Below, one piece after another: positions 44,391 through 52,779 of a stretch of 62,191 bases of DNA. The first letter of the stretch is position 1. Each line of letters starts with the position of its first letter. Origin of the DNA: an uncultured Acidimicrobiales bacterium (GTDB lineage: Bacteria > Actinomycetota > Acidimicrobiia > Acidimicrobiales > SZUA-35); assembly GCA_937997485.1 (NCBI GenBank), contig CALKTH010000029.1:1-62191 (forward strand). Reading direction: 5' to 3'. Position numbers and translations under genes: made by a program. The notes under the pieces were generated by a model that was not told where the DNA came from, made no database searches, and saw only the letters and a list, made by a program, of their open reading frames with translations.

Positions 44391-45545
44391 ATGAAGATCG
44401 GAGCCTTTCTCTTTGGTGGAGTCGAGATGGACGATGCGGGCGCTGGCCCGCCCGCTCCCACCGACCGCCGCTACACCAGTGCCGAGGCATGGCGTGCGTC
44501 AGAGCAGATGCTCGAGATGGGCGTGCTGGCGGACACGCTCGGCTACGACAGCTACTGGCTCACTGAACACCACTTCCAGTACGAGGGCTACGAGGTCGTG
44601 CCGAACGGCCTGATGTTCGGTGCAATTCTCGCCGAGCGAACCGAGCGCATTCGGATCGGCACGATGTTCAACATCGTGGGTCAGTGGCATCCCCTGCGGA
44701 TGGCCGAAGACTTCGCCACGTTGCACAACATCTCCGGCGGCCGGGCGATCCTGGGCGTTGGCCGCGGCACGGTTCCCCGAGAAGCGCAAGCGCTCGGCAC
44801 CGACATCGGCAGTTTCGACAATCCAGACTCGGCCGAGGCCGATCGGCTCAACCGCCAGCAGTTCAACGAGGCAATGGAAGTCATCGACCTCGCCTTGAAC
44901 AACGAACGCTTCTCCTACAAGGGCGAAGTCTTCGAGTTTCCGCCTCCCGGCATTCCCGATCGTGGCGGCTTCGTGGAAGACCTGACCCTCTTCCCTCGAC
45001 CCATGCATCCCTACGAGAGCTGGCAGGCGATCACCTCGCCGCCAACACTCGAATCGGTACCGCTCACGGGCCGGGGTGGTGTCTTCTGGTTGAAGCACTA
45101 CTCCTTCGCCAAGATGTTCTGGGATCGCTACGCGGAGCTTCACGACGAGGCGCATGGCGGCACGCTCGCCCCCGGCGCCAAGCGCACGCTCGTTGTCACG
45201 CCGTGGATTGCCGACTCCAAAGAGCAGGCCATGGCCGAGGTGCGCGACGGGCACGACGAATTCTGGAAGTTCCTCGGCCCATACGGCTGGAGCCGGGGCT
45301 ACATGGGCCCCGATGGCAAGCCATCAGCGCCCGGCCTCATCCCGACGCTCGAGGAGTCGATCGACAACAAGACCTGGTTGGTGGGAACCGCAGAAGACGT
45401 GCTCGAGGGCATCGAGTTCTACCGGGAGTACCTCGGCGGGCTCGAGAACCTCGTGATCTTCCCGAACATGCCAGGCGACAAGTACTCAGCCACCGCCGAG
45501 CAGCTCCAGCGCTTTGCCGAAGAAGTGATGCCGAAGCTGCAATGA
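44391..45545 (+). CDS. LLM-class flavin-dependent oxidoreductase (luciferase-like monooxygenase)
   Basis: 384 residues from ATG 44391. The TIM-barrel bacterial luciferase/LLM pattern is clear: MKIGAFLFGGVEM, GYDSYWLTEHHFQYEGYEVV, the FMN region RIRIGTMFNIVGQWHPLRMA, EDFATLHNISGGRAILGVGR and GTAEDVLEGIEFYREYLGGL. Such enzymes use reduced flavin to oxidise or cleave organic substrates, for example in pyrimidine, sulfonate or amine breakdown. It shares a 4-base stop/start overlap with the deaminase-like gene and precedes an ABC importer, so it probably acts on the imported compound. Confidence 0.88.
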   Translation: MKIGAFLFGGVEMDDAGAGPPAPTDRRYTSAEAWRASEQMLEMGVLADTLGYDSYWLTEHHFQYEGYEVVPNGLMFGAILAERTERIRIGTMFNIVGQWHPLRMAEDFATLHNISGGRAILGVGRGTVPREAQALGTDIGSFDNPDSAEADRLNRQQFNEAMEVIDLALNNERFSYKGEVFEFPPPGIPDRGGFVEDLTLFPRPMHPYESWQAITSPPTLESVPLTGRGGVFWLKHYSFAKMFWDRYAELHDEAHGGTLAPGAKRTLVVTPWIADSKEQAMAEVRDGHDEFWKFLGPYGWSRGYMGPDGKPSAPGLIPTLEESIDNKTWLVGTAEDVLEGIEFYREYLGGLENLVIFPNMPGDKYSATAEQLQRFAEEVMPKLQ

Positions 45546-46684
45546 GTGAGTCGATGGAGGGGGCGGGCGCCATCGGCCAATTCGGTGAGGCTCGGGCAGG
45601 CGAGATCGATACGACGAACCAACCGCTGCTTGAGCAGCTGCGGTCCGAGGGGTACCTCCTTCTCCCCGCGCCAGCTGAACCGCATGCTCATCTCGACAAG
45701 GCGCTGACCGCTGATCTTGTTGCCAACCCTTCGGGCGATCTCCTCGGCGCCATCCGCGGTTGGGTCGCCCATCGATCCACGATCTCGAAAGAGGACTTCA
45801 TCGAGCGGGCCGAGCGGGCCGCGCTCATGGGTTTGGCCAATGGCTTCACGGCCATTCGCACTCACGTGGACCTGGCCACGGATGCAGGGACCACGGGTGT
45901 GGAAGCGCTCCTCGAAGTGAAGGCCCGGCTTGCGGGTCGAGTCGACTTGCAGCTTGTTGCCCTCACCGGTCGACCGGCATCTGGCGCCGCTGGGGCCGAC
46001 AACCTTGCTTTGTTACGAGAGGCGCTCGACATGGGCGTCGACGTCGTTGGTGGATGTCCTCACCTCGACGAGGACCCCGAAGCCTGCACTCATACAGCGT
46101 TGGAGATCGCAGCCGAGTTCGAAAAGCCGATCGACCTCCACACCGACGAGACGCTCGACCCGACCCATCTTGAACTCGAGCTGCTTGCCGATGCCGTTGC
46201 ATCAAGCGGCTTCATGTTCGGCGCGACAGCCAGTCATTGCGTGAGCCTTGGGATGCAGACCGAGTCTGTCCAGCGTCGGGTGGCCGAGAAGGTGGCCGCA
46301 GCCGGCGTGTCGGTGGTTGCCCTGCCGCAGACGAACCTTTTCCTGCAGGCCCGTGGTCAACGAGTGGCGCCGCCCCGTGGCCTCACGGCCCTTGCTGCTC
46401 TTGGCGAAGCGGGCGCCAACGTGTGTGCTGGTGCCGACAACCTGCAAGACCCGTTCTGCACCGTGGGTCGGGCGGATCCGATGGAGACCGCGGCGCTCAT
46501 GGTGATGGCCGGACACGACCGCCCCGAGCAGGCGTACGAGCGAGTGAGCGCCGCCTCTCGAAAGGCCATGGGTCTCCCGCCGACCACGGATGTCCTGGCG
46601 ATTCGCGCCGCCACCCTTCGCGAGGCGATTGCCTCTGCGCCTGCTGATCGCGTTGTCGTTCGTGACGGTCAGCGCGTGACCTGA
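45542..46684 (+). CDS. Cytosine-deaminase-like amidohydrolase
   Basis: 380 residues from ATG 45542, coupled to the previous stop as ATGA; the frame extends far upstream inside the LLM gene, but that part is shadow. Metal-binding motifs of the cytosine deaminase/isoguanine deaminase branch are seen: EPHAHLDKAL (HAH at 48-50), IRTHVDL, the DLHTDET strand, SHCVSLG and the late Asp in AGADNLQDPFCTVG. The substrate could be cytosine, isoguanine, creatinine or a related N-heterocycle. Same operon as the LLM monooxygenase. Confidence 0.88.
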   Translation: MSESMEGAGAIGQFGEARAGEIDTTNQPLLEQLRSEGYLLLPAPAEPHAHLDKALTADLVANPSGDLLGAIRGWVAHRSTISKEDFIERAERAALMGLANGFTAIRTHVDLATDAGTTGVEALLEVKARLAGRVDLQLVALTGRPASGAAGADNLALLREALDMGVDVVGGCPHLDEDPEACTHTALEIAAEFEKPIDLHTDETLDPTHLELELLADAVASSGFMFGATASHCVSLGMQTESVQRRVAEKVAAAGVSVVALPQTNLFLQARGQRVAPPRGLTALAALGEAGANVCAGADNLQDPFCTVGRADPMETAALMVMAGHDRPEQAYERVSAASRKAMGLPPTTDVLAIRAATLREAIASAPADRVVVRDGQRVT

Positions 46685-46911
46685 CCGCTCCTGGTGGAGT
46701 GTGTCGAAAGGAGCAACGCCGCCGGTCCTCGAAGCCGGTCCTGGTCGATCTTCGTGCCCTCAGGCACCGAGAACCTGGGTTGTGCTTGTCGCCGTGTTTC
46801 CGCGACGTGAACTTGCGTGAATCCAGAGGTTTCCGTCGCCAATCTGGACATAGATTGTTCAGGCAACCGAGGGCATCTGCTCAGGGTTCGCTACGGGGAG
46901 GTGGCGGAAAC
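46685..46911. other. Leader of the ABC transporter operon
   Basis: 227 bp with no gene. I looked for a THI-box (TPP) riboswitch and do not see its conserved core. CATAGATT at 46850-46857 is a possible -10 region, and GGGGAGG at 46895-46901 is the ribosome site of the ATPase gene. Confidence 0.4.
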
Positions 46912-47688
46912 GTGTCAGACATGATCGACTTGACCGCCGTGAACCAAAACGTTCCATCAGGCGCGCTCGTCTTCGACGGCGTGGGCAAGATTTTCCCCGA
47001 CGGCACCGAAGCTTTGCAGGACATCAGCTTCACCGTAGAACCGGGTGAATTTGTCACCGTCGTCGGTCCGTCCGGTTGCGGAAAGTCCACCTTGCTTCGG
47101 CTGGCGTCTGGGCTCGACCACGCCACGAGCGGAACGCTGTCGGTGGACCGCAGCAACATCGGCTATGTCTTCCAGGACGCCACGCTCCTTCCGTGGCGGA
47201 CCGTGCAAGACAACGTCGAGCTCATCGCCGAACTCCACAACGTCCCGAAGGGCGAACGAGCCGAACGTGCGGGGCGAGCCATCGAGAAGGTCGGACTCGC
47301 TGGCTTCGAAAAGCACCACCCTCGTCAGCTGTCTGGCGGTATGCGCATGCGTGTGTCGCTCGCTCGTTCGCTTGTCATGTCGCCTCCGATCTTTCTCTTC
47401 GATGAACCCTTCGGTGCGCTGGACGAGATCACCCGGGAAGTCATGAACGAGGAAGCGTTGCGTTTGTTTGCCTCTGAGAAGTTCGCCGGTCTGTTCATCA
47501 CTCACTCCATCTCCGAAGCCGTCTTCATGAGCACGAAGGTGCATGTGATGAGCGCCCGCCCAGGCCGCATCACGACGACGTACGACATTCCGTTCGACTA
47601 TCCAAGGGTCCCAGAGCTGCGTTTCGATCCTGAGTTCGCTCGCATCAGTGGCGAGTTGAGCCAGGCTCTTCGAGGAGCCCACGCATGA
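46912..47688 (+). CDS. ABC transporter ATPase (SsuB/TauB/ThiZ type)
   Basis: 258 residues from GTG 46912, placed after GGGGAGG; ATG 46921 is an alternative, and earlier starts give non-family sequence. Walker A GPSGCGKSTLL, Q-loop VFQDATLLPWRTVQDNVEL (the PWRTV form typical of nitrate/sulfonate/taurine/pyrimidine importers), signature LSGGMRMRVSLARSL, Walker B IFLFDEPFGALDEITRE and His-loop FITHSISEA are intact. It overlaps the permease start by 4 bp. Confidence 0.93.
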   Translation: MSDMIDLTAVNQNVPSGALVFDGVGKIFPDGTEALQDISFTVEPGEFVTVVGPSGCGKSTLLRLASGLDHATSGTLSVDRSNIGYVFQDATLLPWRTVQDNVELIAELHNVPKGERAERAGRAIEKVGLAGFEKHHPRQLSGGMRMRVSLARSLVMSPPIFLFDEPFGALDEITREVMNEEALRLFASEKFAGLFITHSISEAVFMSTKVHVMSARPGRITTTYDIPFDYPRVPELRFDPEFARISGELSQALRGAHA

Positions 47689-48578
47689 CTGATCTGGGAG
47701 AACGCTCGAGTCAAGTTCCGCCAGCTGGTGTCCAGCTCGGCGGAGCGGTACTCACAGTCGTCGAGAAAGACCCCAAGAGGCACGGCCGTCGTTCCCCGCT
47801 GCAGATCGTTGGGCCACCACTGGGTGTCTTCGTGGTCTTCATCGCAGCGTGGTACGCCTATGCCCAATTCGGGCTCGATGAGAACGGCCGCAACACAGCG
47901 CTCCCGTATCCCCACAAAGTGCTCACGAGTTTCTGGGACGGCAAGATCGGCGACCAGCCGTGGCAGCTGCTCAGTGCGACGTGGCTGACCTTCATTGTTG
48001 CCCTCGCTGGGTTGGTGATCGCGATCTTCATTGGTGTCACCGCCGCCGTGCTCATGAGTCAGGCTCGATGGGTCGAGGACTCCTTCTACCCCTACGCCGT
48101 GTTCCTCCAAACGGTGCCGATCCTGGCGCTCGTCCCGCTGATCGGCCTCCTGATCGGGTTCGGGTTCACTGCTCGCATCGTCGTGTGCGTGATCATCTCG
48201 CTGTTCCCGATCATTACGAACACGCTCTTCGGCTTGAAGTCGGCAGAGAAGGGATTGCACGAACTCTTCGCGCTCCACAACACCAGCCGGCGGACCAAGC
48301 TGCTGAAGCTGCAACTTCCTGCCGCGCTCCCGGCAATGTTCACCGGGTTCCAGATTTCGGCTGGCTTGTCTGTCATTGGCGCGATCGTCGGTGGGCTCTT
48401 CTTCGGGCGAGGCCCGAAGGACCTGGGCAATCGAATTCTGCTCTACTCGAACCGCCTGTCGCCGGGAGAGTTGGTCGCTGCGATCATCCTCTCCGCACTG
48501 CTGGGCCTGTTCTTCTTTCAGTTCTTTGGGTGGCTCGGCCGTCGGCTCACCCGTGATTGGCATCAGCCCGCAGGCTGA
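47685..48578 (+). CDS. ABC transporter permease (SsuC/TauC/ThiX type)
   Basis: 297 residues from ATG 47685. After a long hydrophilic N-terminus, six hydrophobic segments follow (GPPLGVFVVFIAAWYAYAQF, LLSATWLTFIVALAGLVIAI). The EAA-like coupling region is LHELFALHNTSRRTKLLKLQ with LPAALPAMFTGFQISAGLSV, the binding-protein-dependent permease signature. The gene is flanked by its ATPase and its binding protein. Confidence 0.92.
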   Translation: MTDLGERSSQVPPAGVQLGGAVLTVVEKDPKRHGRRSPLQIVGPPLGVFVVFIAAWYAYAQFGLDENGRNTALPYPHKVLTSFWDGKIGDQPWQLLSATWLTFIVALAGLVIAIFIGVTAAVLMSQARWVEDSFYPYAVFLQTVPILALVPLIGLLIGFGFTARIVVCVIISLFPIITNTLFGLKSAEKGLHELFALHNTSRRTKLLKLQLPAALPAMFTGFQISAGLSVIGAIVGGLFFGRGPKDLGNRILLYSNRLSPGELVAAIILSALLGLFFFQFFGWLGRRLTRDWHQPAG

Positions 48579-48671
48579 GGTCGATCCATCGTTCGTTCGC
48601 CAGCGTGAGGGGCGATCGTCAACCAACCTGACCAGCCAGTCCCTGGCTGTCACCACAGGGGAGAAACCGCA

Positions 48672-49847
48672 ATGATCCGCACCCGCAACACATCCAGTTG
48701 GCTCCGCCTTCTGGCCCTACTGACCGCTTTCGGTCTCGTCGCAGCTGCCTGCGGCGGCGACGATGAGCCCGCTGCATCTGATGATGCACCGGCTGCTGAG
48801 GGCGAAGAGGAGGCCATGGAGGAAGGCAGTGGCAGCCTCGGAGACTGCCCGAACCCGATGGTCTTCCAGACCGACTGGTTCCCCGAGCCCGAGCACGGAG
48901 CGCTCTACAACCTGACCGCAGGCGAAGGTTCGATCGACGCCGAGTCCGGTCGCTTCAGCGGCCCGCTCGCTGCCGATCCTTCGATCACCGTTGAGATCCG
49001 GGCTGGTGGTCCGTTCATCGGCTTCCAGCCGACGGTGTCGCTGATGGCAACCGACGACGACATTTTCATGGGTTACGTCAACACCGACGAGGCCATTCAG
49101 AACTACAACGAGTTCCCGACCACCGCTGTGGTTGCACCGCTCGACATCAACCCGCAGATCATCATGTGGGATCCCGAGACCTACGACATCGGTAGCTGGG
49201 ACGACGTGAAGGCAACCGGTGCCGTGATCAACCACTTCGGTGGCGCGGTCTACACCGAGTACCTCGTGGGCGCTGGCATCGTTGATGCTGGTCAGCTCGA
49301 CGGTTCCTACGACGGCGCGCCCACCCGGTTCATCGCCGAGGGTGGCGCCATCATCCAGCAGGGCTTTGCCACGCAGGAGCCGTACAATTACGAGAACGTG
49401 TTCGCCGAGTGGGGCAAGCCCGTCGAGAGCCTTCTCATCCACGACTCTGGCTTCGAGCTCTACCAGGGCCCGCTCGCCATCCTCGACTCGAAGCTTGAAG
49501 CGAACCGCTCCTGCCTCGAGGCCTTCGTGCCGCTGTTCCAGCAGTCGATCGTTGACTTCCAGAACGACCCGGCAGCGACCAACGCCGCCATTCTCCAGGC
49601 CGTGATCGACCTGGACAGCTTCTGGCAGCTGAGCGAGGAATCGGTGGCCAACACCGTGGTCGAGATGGGTCGTCTGAACATCGTGGGTAACGGCAGCAAC
49701 GGAACCATTGGCGACTTCGACGCCGATCGCGTCAACGAGGTCATCAAGATCGCCGCTGACCAGATCCCGTCCATGGACGTCCCCGAAGGACTCAGCGCCG
49801 ACGACCTCGTCACCAACGAGTTCATCGACGAGTCGATCGGGCTCTAG
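48672..49847 (+). CDS. Lipoprotein substrate-binding protein, NMT1/THI5 type
   Basis: 391 residues from ATG 48672. Signal sequence with lipobox LVAAACGG (Cys27 is the likely lipidated residue), then an acidic linker (EEEAMEEGSGS). The mature part starts with MVFQTDWFPEPEHGALYNLT, closely reminiscent of the pyrimidine-binding THI5/ThiY signature with Trp, Phe-Pro-Glu and His. The rest is a periplasmic-binding fold with DDIFMGYVNTDEAI and a C-terminal EVIKIAADQIPSMD. It delivers a ligand to the upstream permease; a thiamine precursor, a formylaminopyrimidine or a nitrogenous heterocycle is plausible. It is followed by a strong terminator. Confidence 0.88.
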   Translation: MIRTRNTSSWLRLLALLTAFGLVAAACGGDDEPAASDDAPAAEGEEEAMEEGSGSLGDCPNPMVFQTDWFPEPEHGALYNLTAGEGSIDAESGRFSGPLAADPSITVEIRAGGPFIGFQPTVSLMATDDDIFMGYVNTDEAIQNYNEFPTTAVVAPLDINPQIIMWDPETYDIGSWDDVKATGAVINHFGGAVYTEYLVGAGIVDAGQLDGSYDGAPTRFIAEGGAIIQQGFATQEPYNYENVFAEWGKPVESLLIHDSGFELYQGPLAILDSKLEANRSCLEAFVPLFQQSIVDFQNDPAATNAAILQAVIDLDSFWQLSEESVANTVVEMGRLNIVGNGSNGTIGDFDADRVNEVIKIAADQIPSMDVPEGLSADDLVTNEFIDESIGL

Positions 49848-49941
49848 TCGGATCCGTGTGGTGGCCGGCCTCGTTCGTGGCTGGCTCCGCACCGAGGAAC
49901 CCCGCTGGCCTTCGGCCGTTGAGTTCCAACCGATATCTGTG

Positions 49942-49970
49942 AACGTCCCCGGGCCTTGCCCGGGGACGTT
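49942..49970 (+). terminator. Terminator of the ABC operon
   Basis: Perfect 13-bp stem AACGTCCCCGGGC-CTT-GCCCGGGGACGTT. Confidence 0.92.
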
Positions 49971-50000
49971 TCCGTTCCTGACTCTCATCATCACCGCTTG

Positions 50001-50029
50001 GCTGTGGGTGCCTGACCCTCACCATCACT
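50001..50029 (+). repeat. 29-bp repeat, copy 1
   Basis: GCTGTGGGTGCCTGACCCTC continued by ACCATCACT. The same 29 bp recur exactly at 50052, and inverted, shortened or one-mismatch copies lie at 50957 and 51047. The two direct copies are 22 bp apart. Confidence 0.85.
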
Positions 50030-50051
50030 CACCACATCACTGTCCCTTACT

Positions 50052-50080
50052 GCTGTGGGTGCCTGACCCTCACCATCACT
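50052..50080 (+). repeat. 29-bp repeat, copy 2
   Basis: Identical to copy 1, followed by the creatininase gene 66 bp later. Apart from these repeats and the terminator, 49848-50145 holds nothing recognisable. Confidence 0.85.
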
Positions 50081-50145
50081 GTCCCGAGCGTCTTGTATTC
50101 GAGAGGAGCGATGGTCGGGGAGCGGAGGAGAGGTAGTTTCGGGGG

Positions 50146-50931
50146 ATGGCCACGTCCGCACCGCCCAGTCGCCGCCTGAGTGAATTGAGAGCCTCCGATC
50201 TCGCCGATCACCTCAACGCTGAATCCATCTTGGTGCTGCCGATCGGAGCAGTGGAACAGCATGGTCCGCACCTGCCGTTCAATACAGATCTCGTCATAGC
50301 GATGGAGTGCGCCGAGGCCGTGATGGATCACGTCGGAGCCCTGCTCGATCTCTGGCTGCTCGAGCCGCTCGCCTTCTCGAAGTCGAACGAGCACGCAGGC
50401 ACGCCAGGCACGATTTGGCTGGGACCGGAAACGTTGCTGCGAGTGCTGGACGACATCGGCCGATCCATCGCGGCGACGTCGGCCACCAAAGTCGCCTTCC
50501 TCAACGGGCACGGCGGCAACTCCTCGTTGCTCAACGTGGCCTGCCGCGAACTCCGCCTCCATCACGGGCTCGAGACGTTCCTTCTCCACCCCAGTGTCCC
50601 GCCGGATCAGGGTGGCGCCTCCACCGAGGAGGAGTTGGGCTTCGGCATCCATGGCGGGATCGACGAAACCTCGCTCATGCTGCACCTCCGACCCGAACTC
50701 GTGCGCATGGAACTCGCCTCCCGCAATGTGCCCGAGCACCTCGCCGACAACGACCACGTGAAGTTCGGCGGCTCAGTGAGCTTTGGCTGGTTGGCGAGCG
50801 ACTTCGGCCCCGACGGCCACATCGGTGATCCCACGGGAGCGACCCCGGAGCGGGGCGAGACCATGTTCGAGGCGGCCGTGGCGAATCTCTCGGCTGCCTT
50901 CGCCGAGATCGCCGCCTTCCGCTTCACCTGA
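50146..50931 (+). CDS. Creatininase-family amidohydrolase
   Basis: 261 residues from ATG 50146. The family's metal-site motifs are present: LPIGAVEQHGPHLPFNTD, HAGTPGTIWLGPETLL, FLNGHGGNSSLLNVA and the final catalytic region FGIHGGIDETSLML, where the usual HAGExETS is HGGIDETS. Members hydrolyse creatinine or formamides of pyrimidine intermediates (ArfB-like) or process mycofactocin (MftE). It lies between the heterocycle uptake operon and an FAD oxidoreductase and is bracketed by inverted repeats, so it may be a recently arranged cassette. Confidence 0.88.
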   Translation: MATSAPPSRRLSELRASDLADHLNAESILVLPIGAVEQHGPHLPFNTDLVIAMECAEAVMDHVGALLDLWLLEPLAFSKSNEHAGTPGTIWLGPETLLRVLDDIGRSIAATSATKVAFLNGHGGNSSLLNVACRELRLHHGLETFLLHPSVPPDQGGASTEEELGFGIHGGIDETSLMLHLRPELVRMELASRNVPEHLADNDHVKFGGSVSFGWLASDFGPDGHIGDPTGATPERGETMFEAAVANLSAAFAEIAAFRFT

Positions 50932-50956
50932 CCGATCCCCTCTGGCGGTGGTGGTT

Positions 50957-50975
50957 AGTGATGGTGAGGGTCAGG
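50957..50975 (-). repeat. Repeat, inverted copy 3 (19 bp)
   Basis: AGTGATGGTGAGGGTCAGG is the exact reverse complement of part of the 29-bp repeat, 26 bp after the creatininase stop. Confidence 0.8.
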
Positions 50976-51046
50976 GCCGTTCTTCGGCTAGCGCCTCATC
51001 TCTACCGAGTTGCTCGCTGACGCTCACAACTCGCACCCCATGGGGC

Positions 51047-51074
51047 AGTGATGGTGGGGGTCAGGCACCCACAG
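51047..51074 (-). repeat. Repeat, inverted copy 4
   Basis: AGTGATGGTGGGGGTCAGGC continued by ACCCACAG: the reverse complement of the repeat with one mismatch. It sits between creatininase and the FAD enzyme gene. Confidence 0.8.
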
Positions 51075-51136
51075 GGTGATGGTGGGGAGGGGTGGTTGAA
51101 GGGGCGAAGTGAGACGGGATCTGGGAAGATCCGAGG

Positions 51137-52711
51137 ATGGCTGATTTCGATGTCATCGTGGTCGGCGGCGGGCACAACGGACTCATTTGCGCGGCCTACC
51201 TTGCCCGCGCCGGGGTTCGCACGCTCGTACTCGAGGCACGGTCGCAGGTCGGCGGCTGCGCCGGTACCGAGGACGCCGTTGGCATTCGAGCCAACCTCTG
51301 CAATTGCGACCACACGATGGTCCGCCATATCCCGATCATCCAAGAGCTGCGTCTCGATCAGCACGGCCTGCGATACATCGACAACGACCCCGGCATGGTC
51401 GCCCGCGGCTGGGATGCACCAGGCCCGATCCCGATCTTCCACAGCGTGGAGCGCACGATCGATGCGCTTGCGCTCACCCACCCCGAAGAGGTCGACAACT
51501 ACCGGCGCTACGCCGAGGTCGCCGTTCCCGTCGCAGACTTCGTCACTCAAGTCTCAGCTGAGCCGCCATCTGCCCTTCGACTCATCCGCCGCGGCGCCGA
51601 TCCTCGGCGAGCCCGCGCCATCAAGACGTTGCTGCAATGGTCTCGCATGTCCGTCGGCGACGTGCTGCGGAGCTTCTTCACCTCTGAGGACCTCCTTGGC
51701 CCGGCCATGGCGGCCGGACCCGCAGTGTGGGGCCTCTCACCCGAAACTCCCGGCACCGGACTTGGAGCGCTGGCCTGGGCCTTCAAACATGTCGGTCCCA
51801 CCGGCCGTCCCGTCGGAGGAAGCGGGGCGCTGACCGATGCCGTGGCCGCGAGCTTCAAGGCTGCCGGAGGAGTGATCCGTACCGATGCCAAGGTGGTGTC
51901 GCTCCTCACTGCGGGTGAGCACATGCGCGGTGTTGAGCTCGCTGATGGAACGGCGATCGAGGCGGAGGACGTCGTTGTTGCCAGCGATCCCCGTGCCGCA
52001 ATCGTCAACGGCATCAAGACGCCAGGGCCAGCAGCCGGGTTCGTGGAGAAGTGGCGCAAGCGGCAGCCGCAGGCCGGCTACGAATCCAAGATCGATGCCC
52101 GTATCTCCGGCCTCCCAACCTGGCGCAATCTCGACCACGAGGCATTCGCCGCTGTTGGCTTCGAGGATCCCCTCACGCCATCCACGATCGTGGCGCCGTC
52201 CCTCGCCGAGATCGCTCGGGGCCACACGCTGATGGGTGAGGGCAAAGTGCTCGACCGTCCGATGATGTTTCTCAACATCCCCTCGGTCGCAGACCGCTTG
52301 ATGGTTCCGTCTGGAGCCTCAGATGAACACGTATTGAGCCTCGAGGTCTTGTTCACCCCGTATGCGTTGGAAGGTGGTTGGGAAGGCTCGGCCGAGCCCG
52401 AACGGTGGCTCGACATGGCCGCAGAGTTGTTCGAGCCAGGTTTCCGTGAGTCGATCGTGGAATGGCGGGCCGTCACGCCGCTCACCTACGAGCGAGAGTT
52501 TCTGATGCCTCAAGGTCACGCCACATCCTTCGCTGGCGGTCCTCTCGCTGCGCTCCTCGGCCGAGACCGAGAGCTGACTCGGTACCAAACACCCATCGAA
52601 GGCCTCTATCTCACGGGGGCGGCAACGTTCCCCGGTGCGGGTGTGTGGGGCGCCTCCGGTCGCAATACGGCCAAGGTCATGCTGCGTGATGAGGCTCTCG
52701 GCCAAGGTTGA
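51137..52711 (+). CDS. FAD-dependent phytoene-dehydrogenase-like oxidoreductase
   Basis: 524 residues from ATG 51137. The Rossmann FAD motif is VIVVGGGHNGLICAAYLARA (6-25), with LEARSQVGGCAGTED following; the C-terminal FAD motif is GLYLTGAATFPGAGVWGASG with NTAKVML. This is the PYROXD2/CrtI-related branch of NAD(P)/FAD-dependent oxidoreductases, whose substrates are mostly unknown. It follows the creatininase gene on the same strand, after repeat copy 4, and precedes the SARP gene; a metabolic link to either is only inferred. Confidence 0.85.
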   Translation: MADFDVIVVGGGHNGLICAAYLARAGVRTLVLEARSQVGGCAGTEDAVGIRANLCNCDHTMVRHIPIIQELRLDQHGLRYIDNDPGMVARGWDAPGPIPIFHSVERTIDALALTHPEEVDNYRRYAEVAVPVADFVTQVSAEPPSALRLIRRGADPRRARAIKTLLQWSRMSVGDVLRSFFTSEDLLGPAMAAGPAVWGLSPETPGTGLGALAWAFKHVGPTGRPVGGSGALTDAVAASFKAAGGVIRTDAKVVSLLTAGEHMRGVELADGTAIEAEDVVVASDPRAAIVNGIKTPGPAAGFVEKWRKRQPQAGYESKIDARISGLPTWRNLDHEAFAAVGFEDPLTPSTIVAPSLAEIARGHTLMGEGKVLDRPMMFLNIPSVADRLMVPSGASDEHVLSLEVLFTPYALEGGWEGSAEPERWLDMAAELFEPGFRESIVEWRAVTPLTYEREFLMPQGHATSFAGGPLAALLGRDRELTRYQTPIEGLYLTGAATFPGAGVWGASGRNTAKVMLRDEALGQG

Positions 52712-52779
52712 TCGCGACCGGGCTGCTCCGACGCAGCGAGACGTTCGTGCTGAACGCGTCCCACCATTAGGTTGAAGCG

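Noticed and set aside
44684..46684. A 666-codon frame covering the amidohydrolase gene and much of the LLM gene
   Set aside because: The first 285 codons run in the wrong frame through the LLM monooxygenase; only the part from ATG 45542 is family-like.
46685..46911. TPP or other riboswitch before the pyrimidine-type ABC operon
   Set aside because: The conserved CUGAGA and terminal core of the THI box are absent, and no other riboswitch core was recognised.
50001..50080. CRISPR array
   Set aside because: Only two direct 29-bp copies with a 22-bp spacer, plus inverted copies beyond the next gene; no cas genes. The inverted copies make a REP or cassette reading better.
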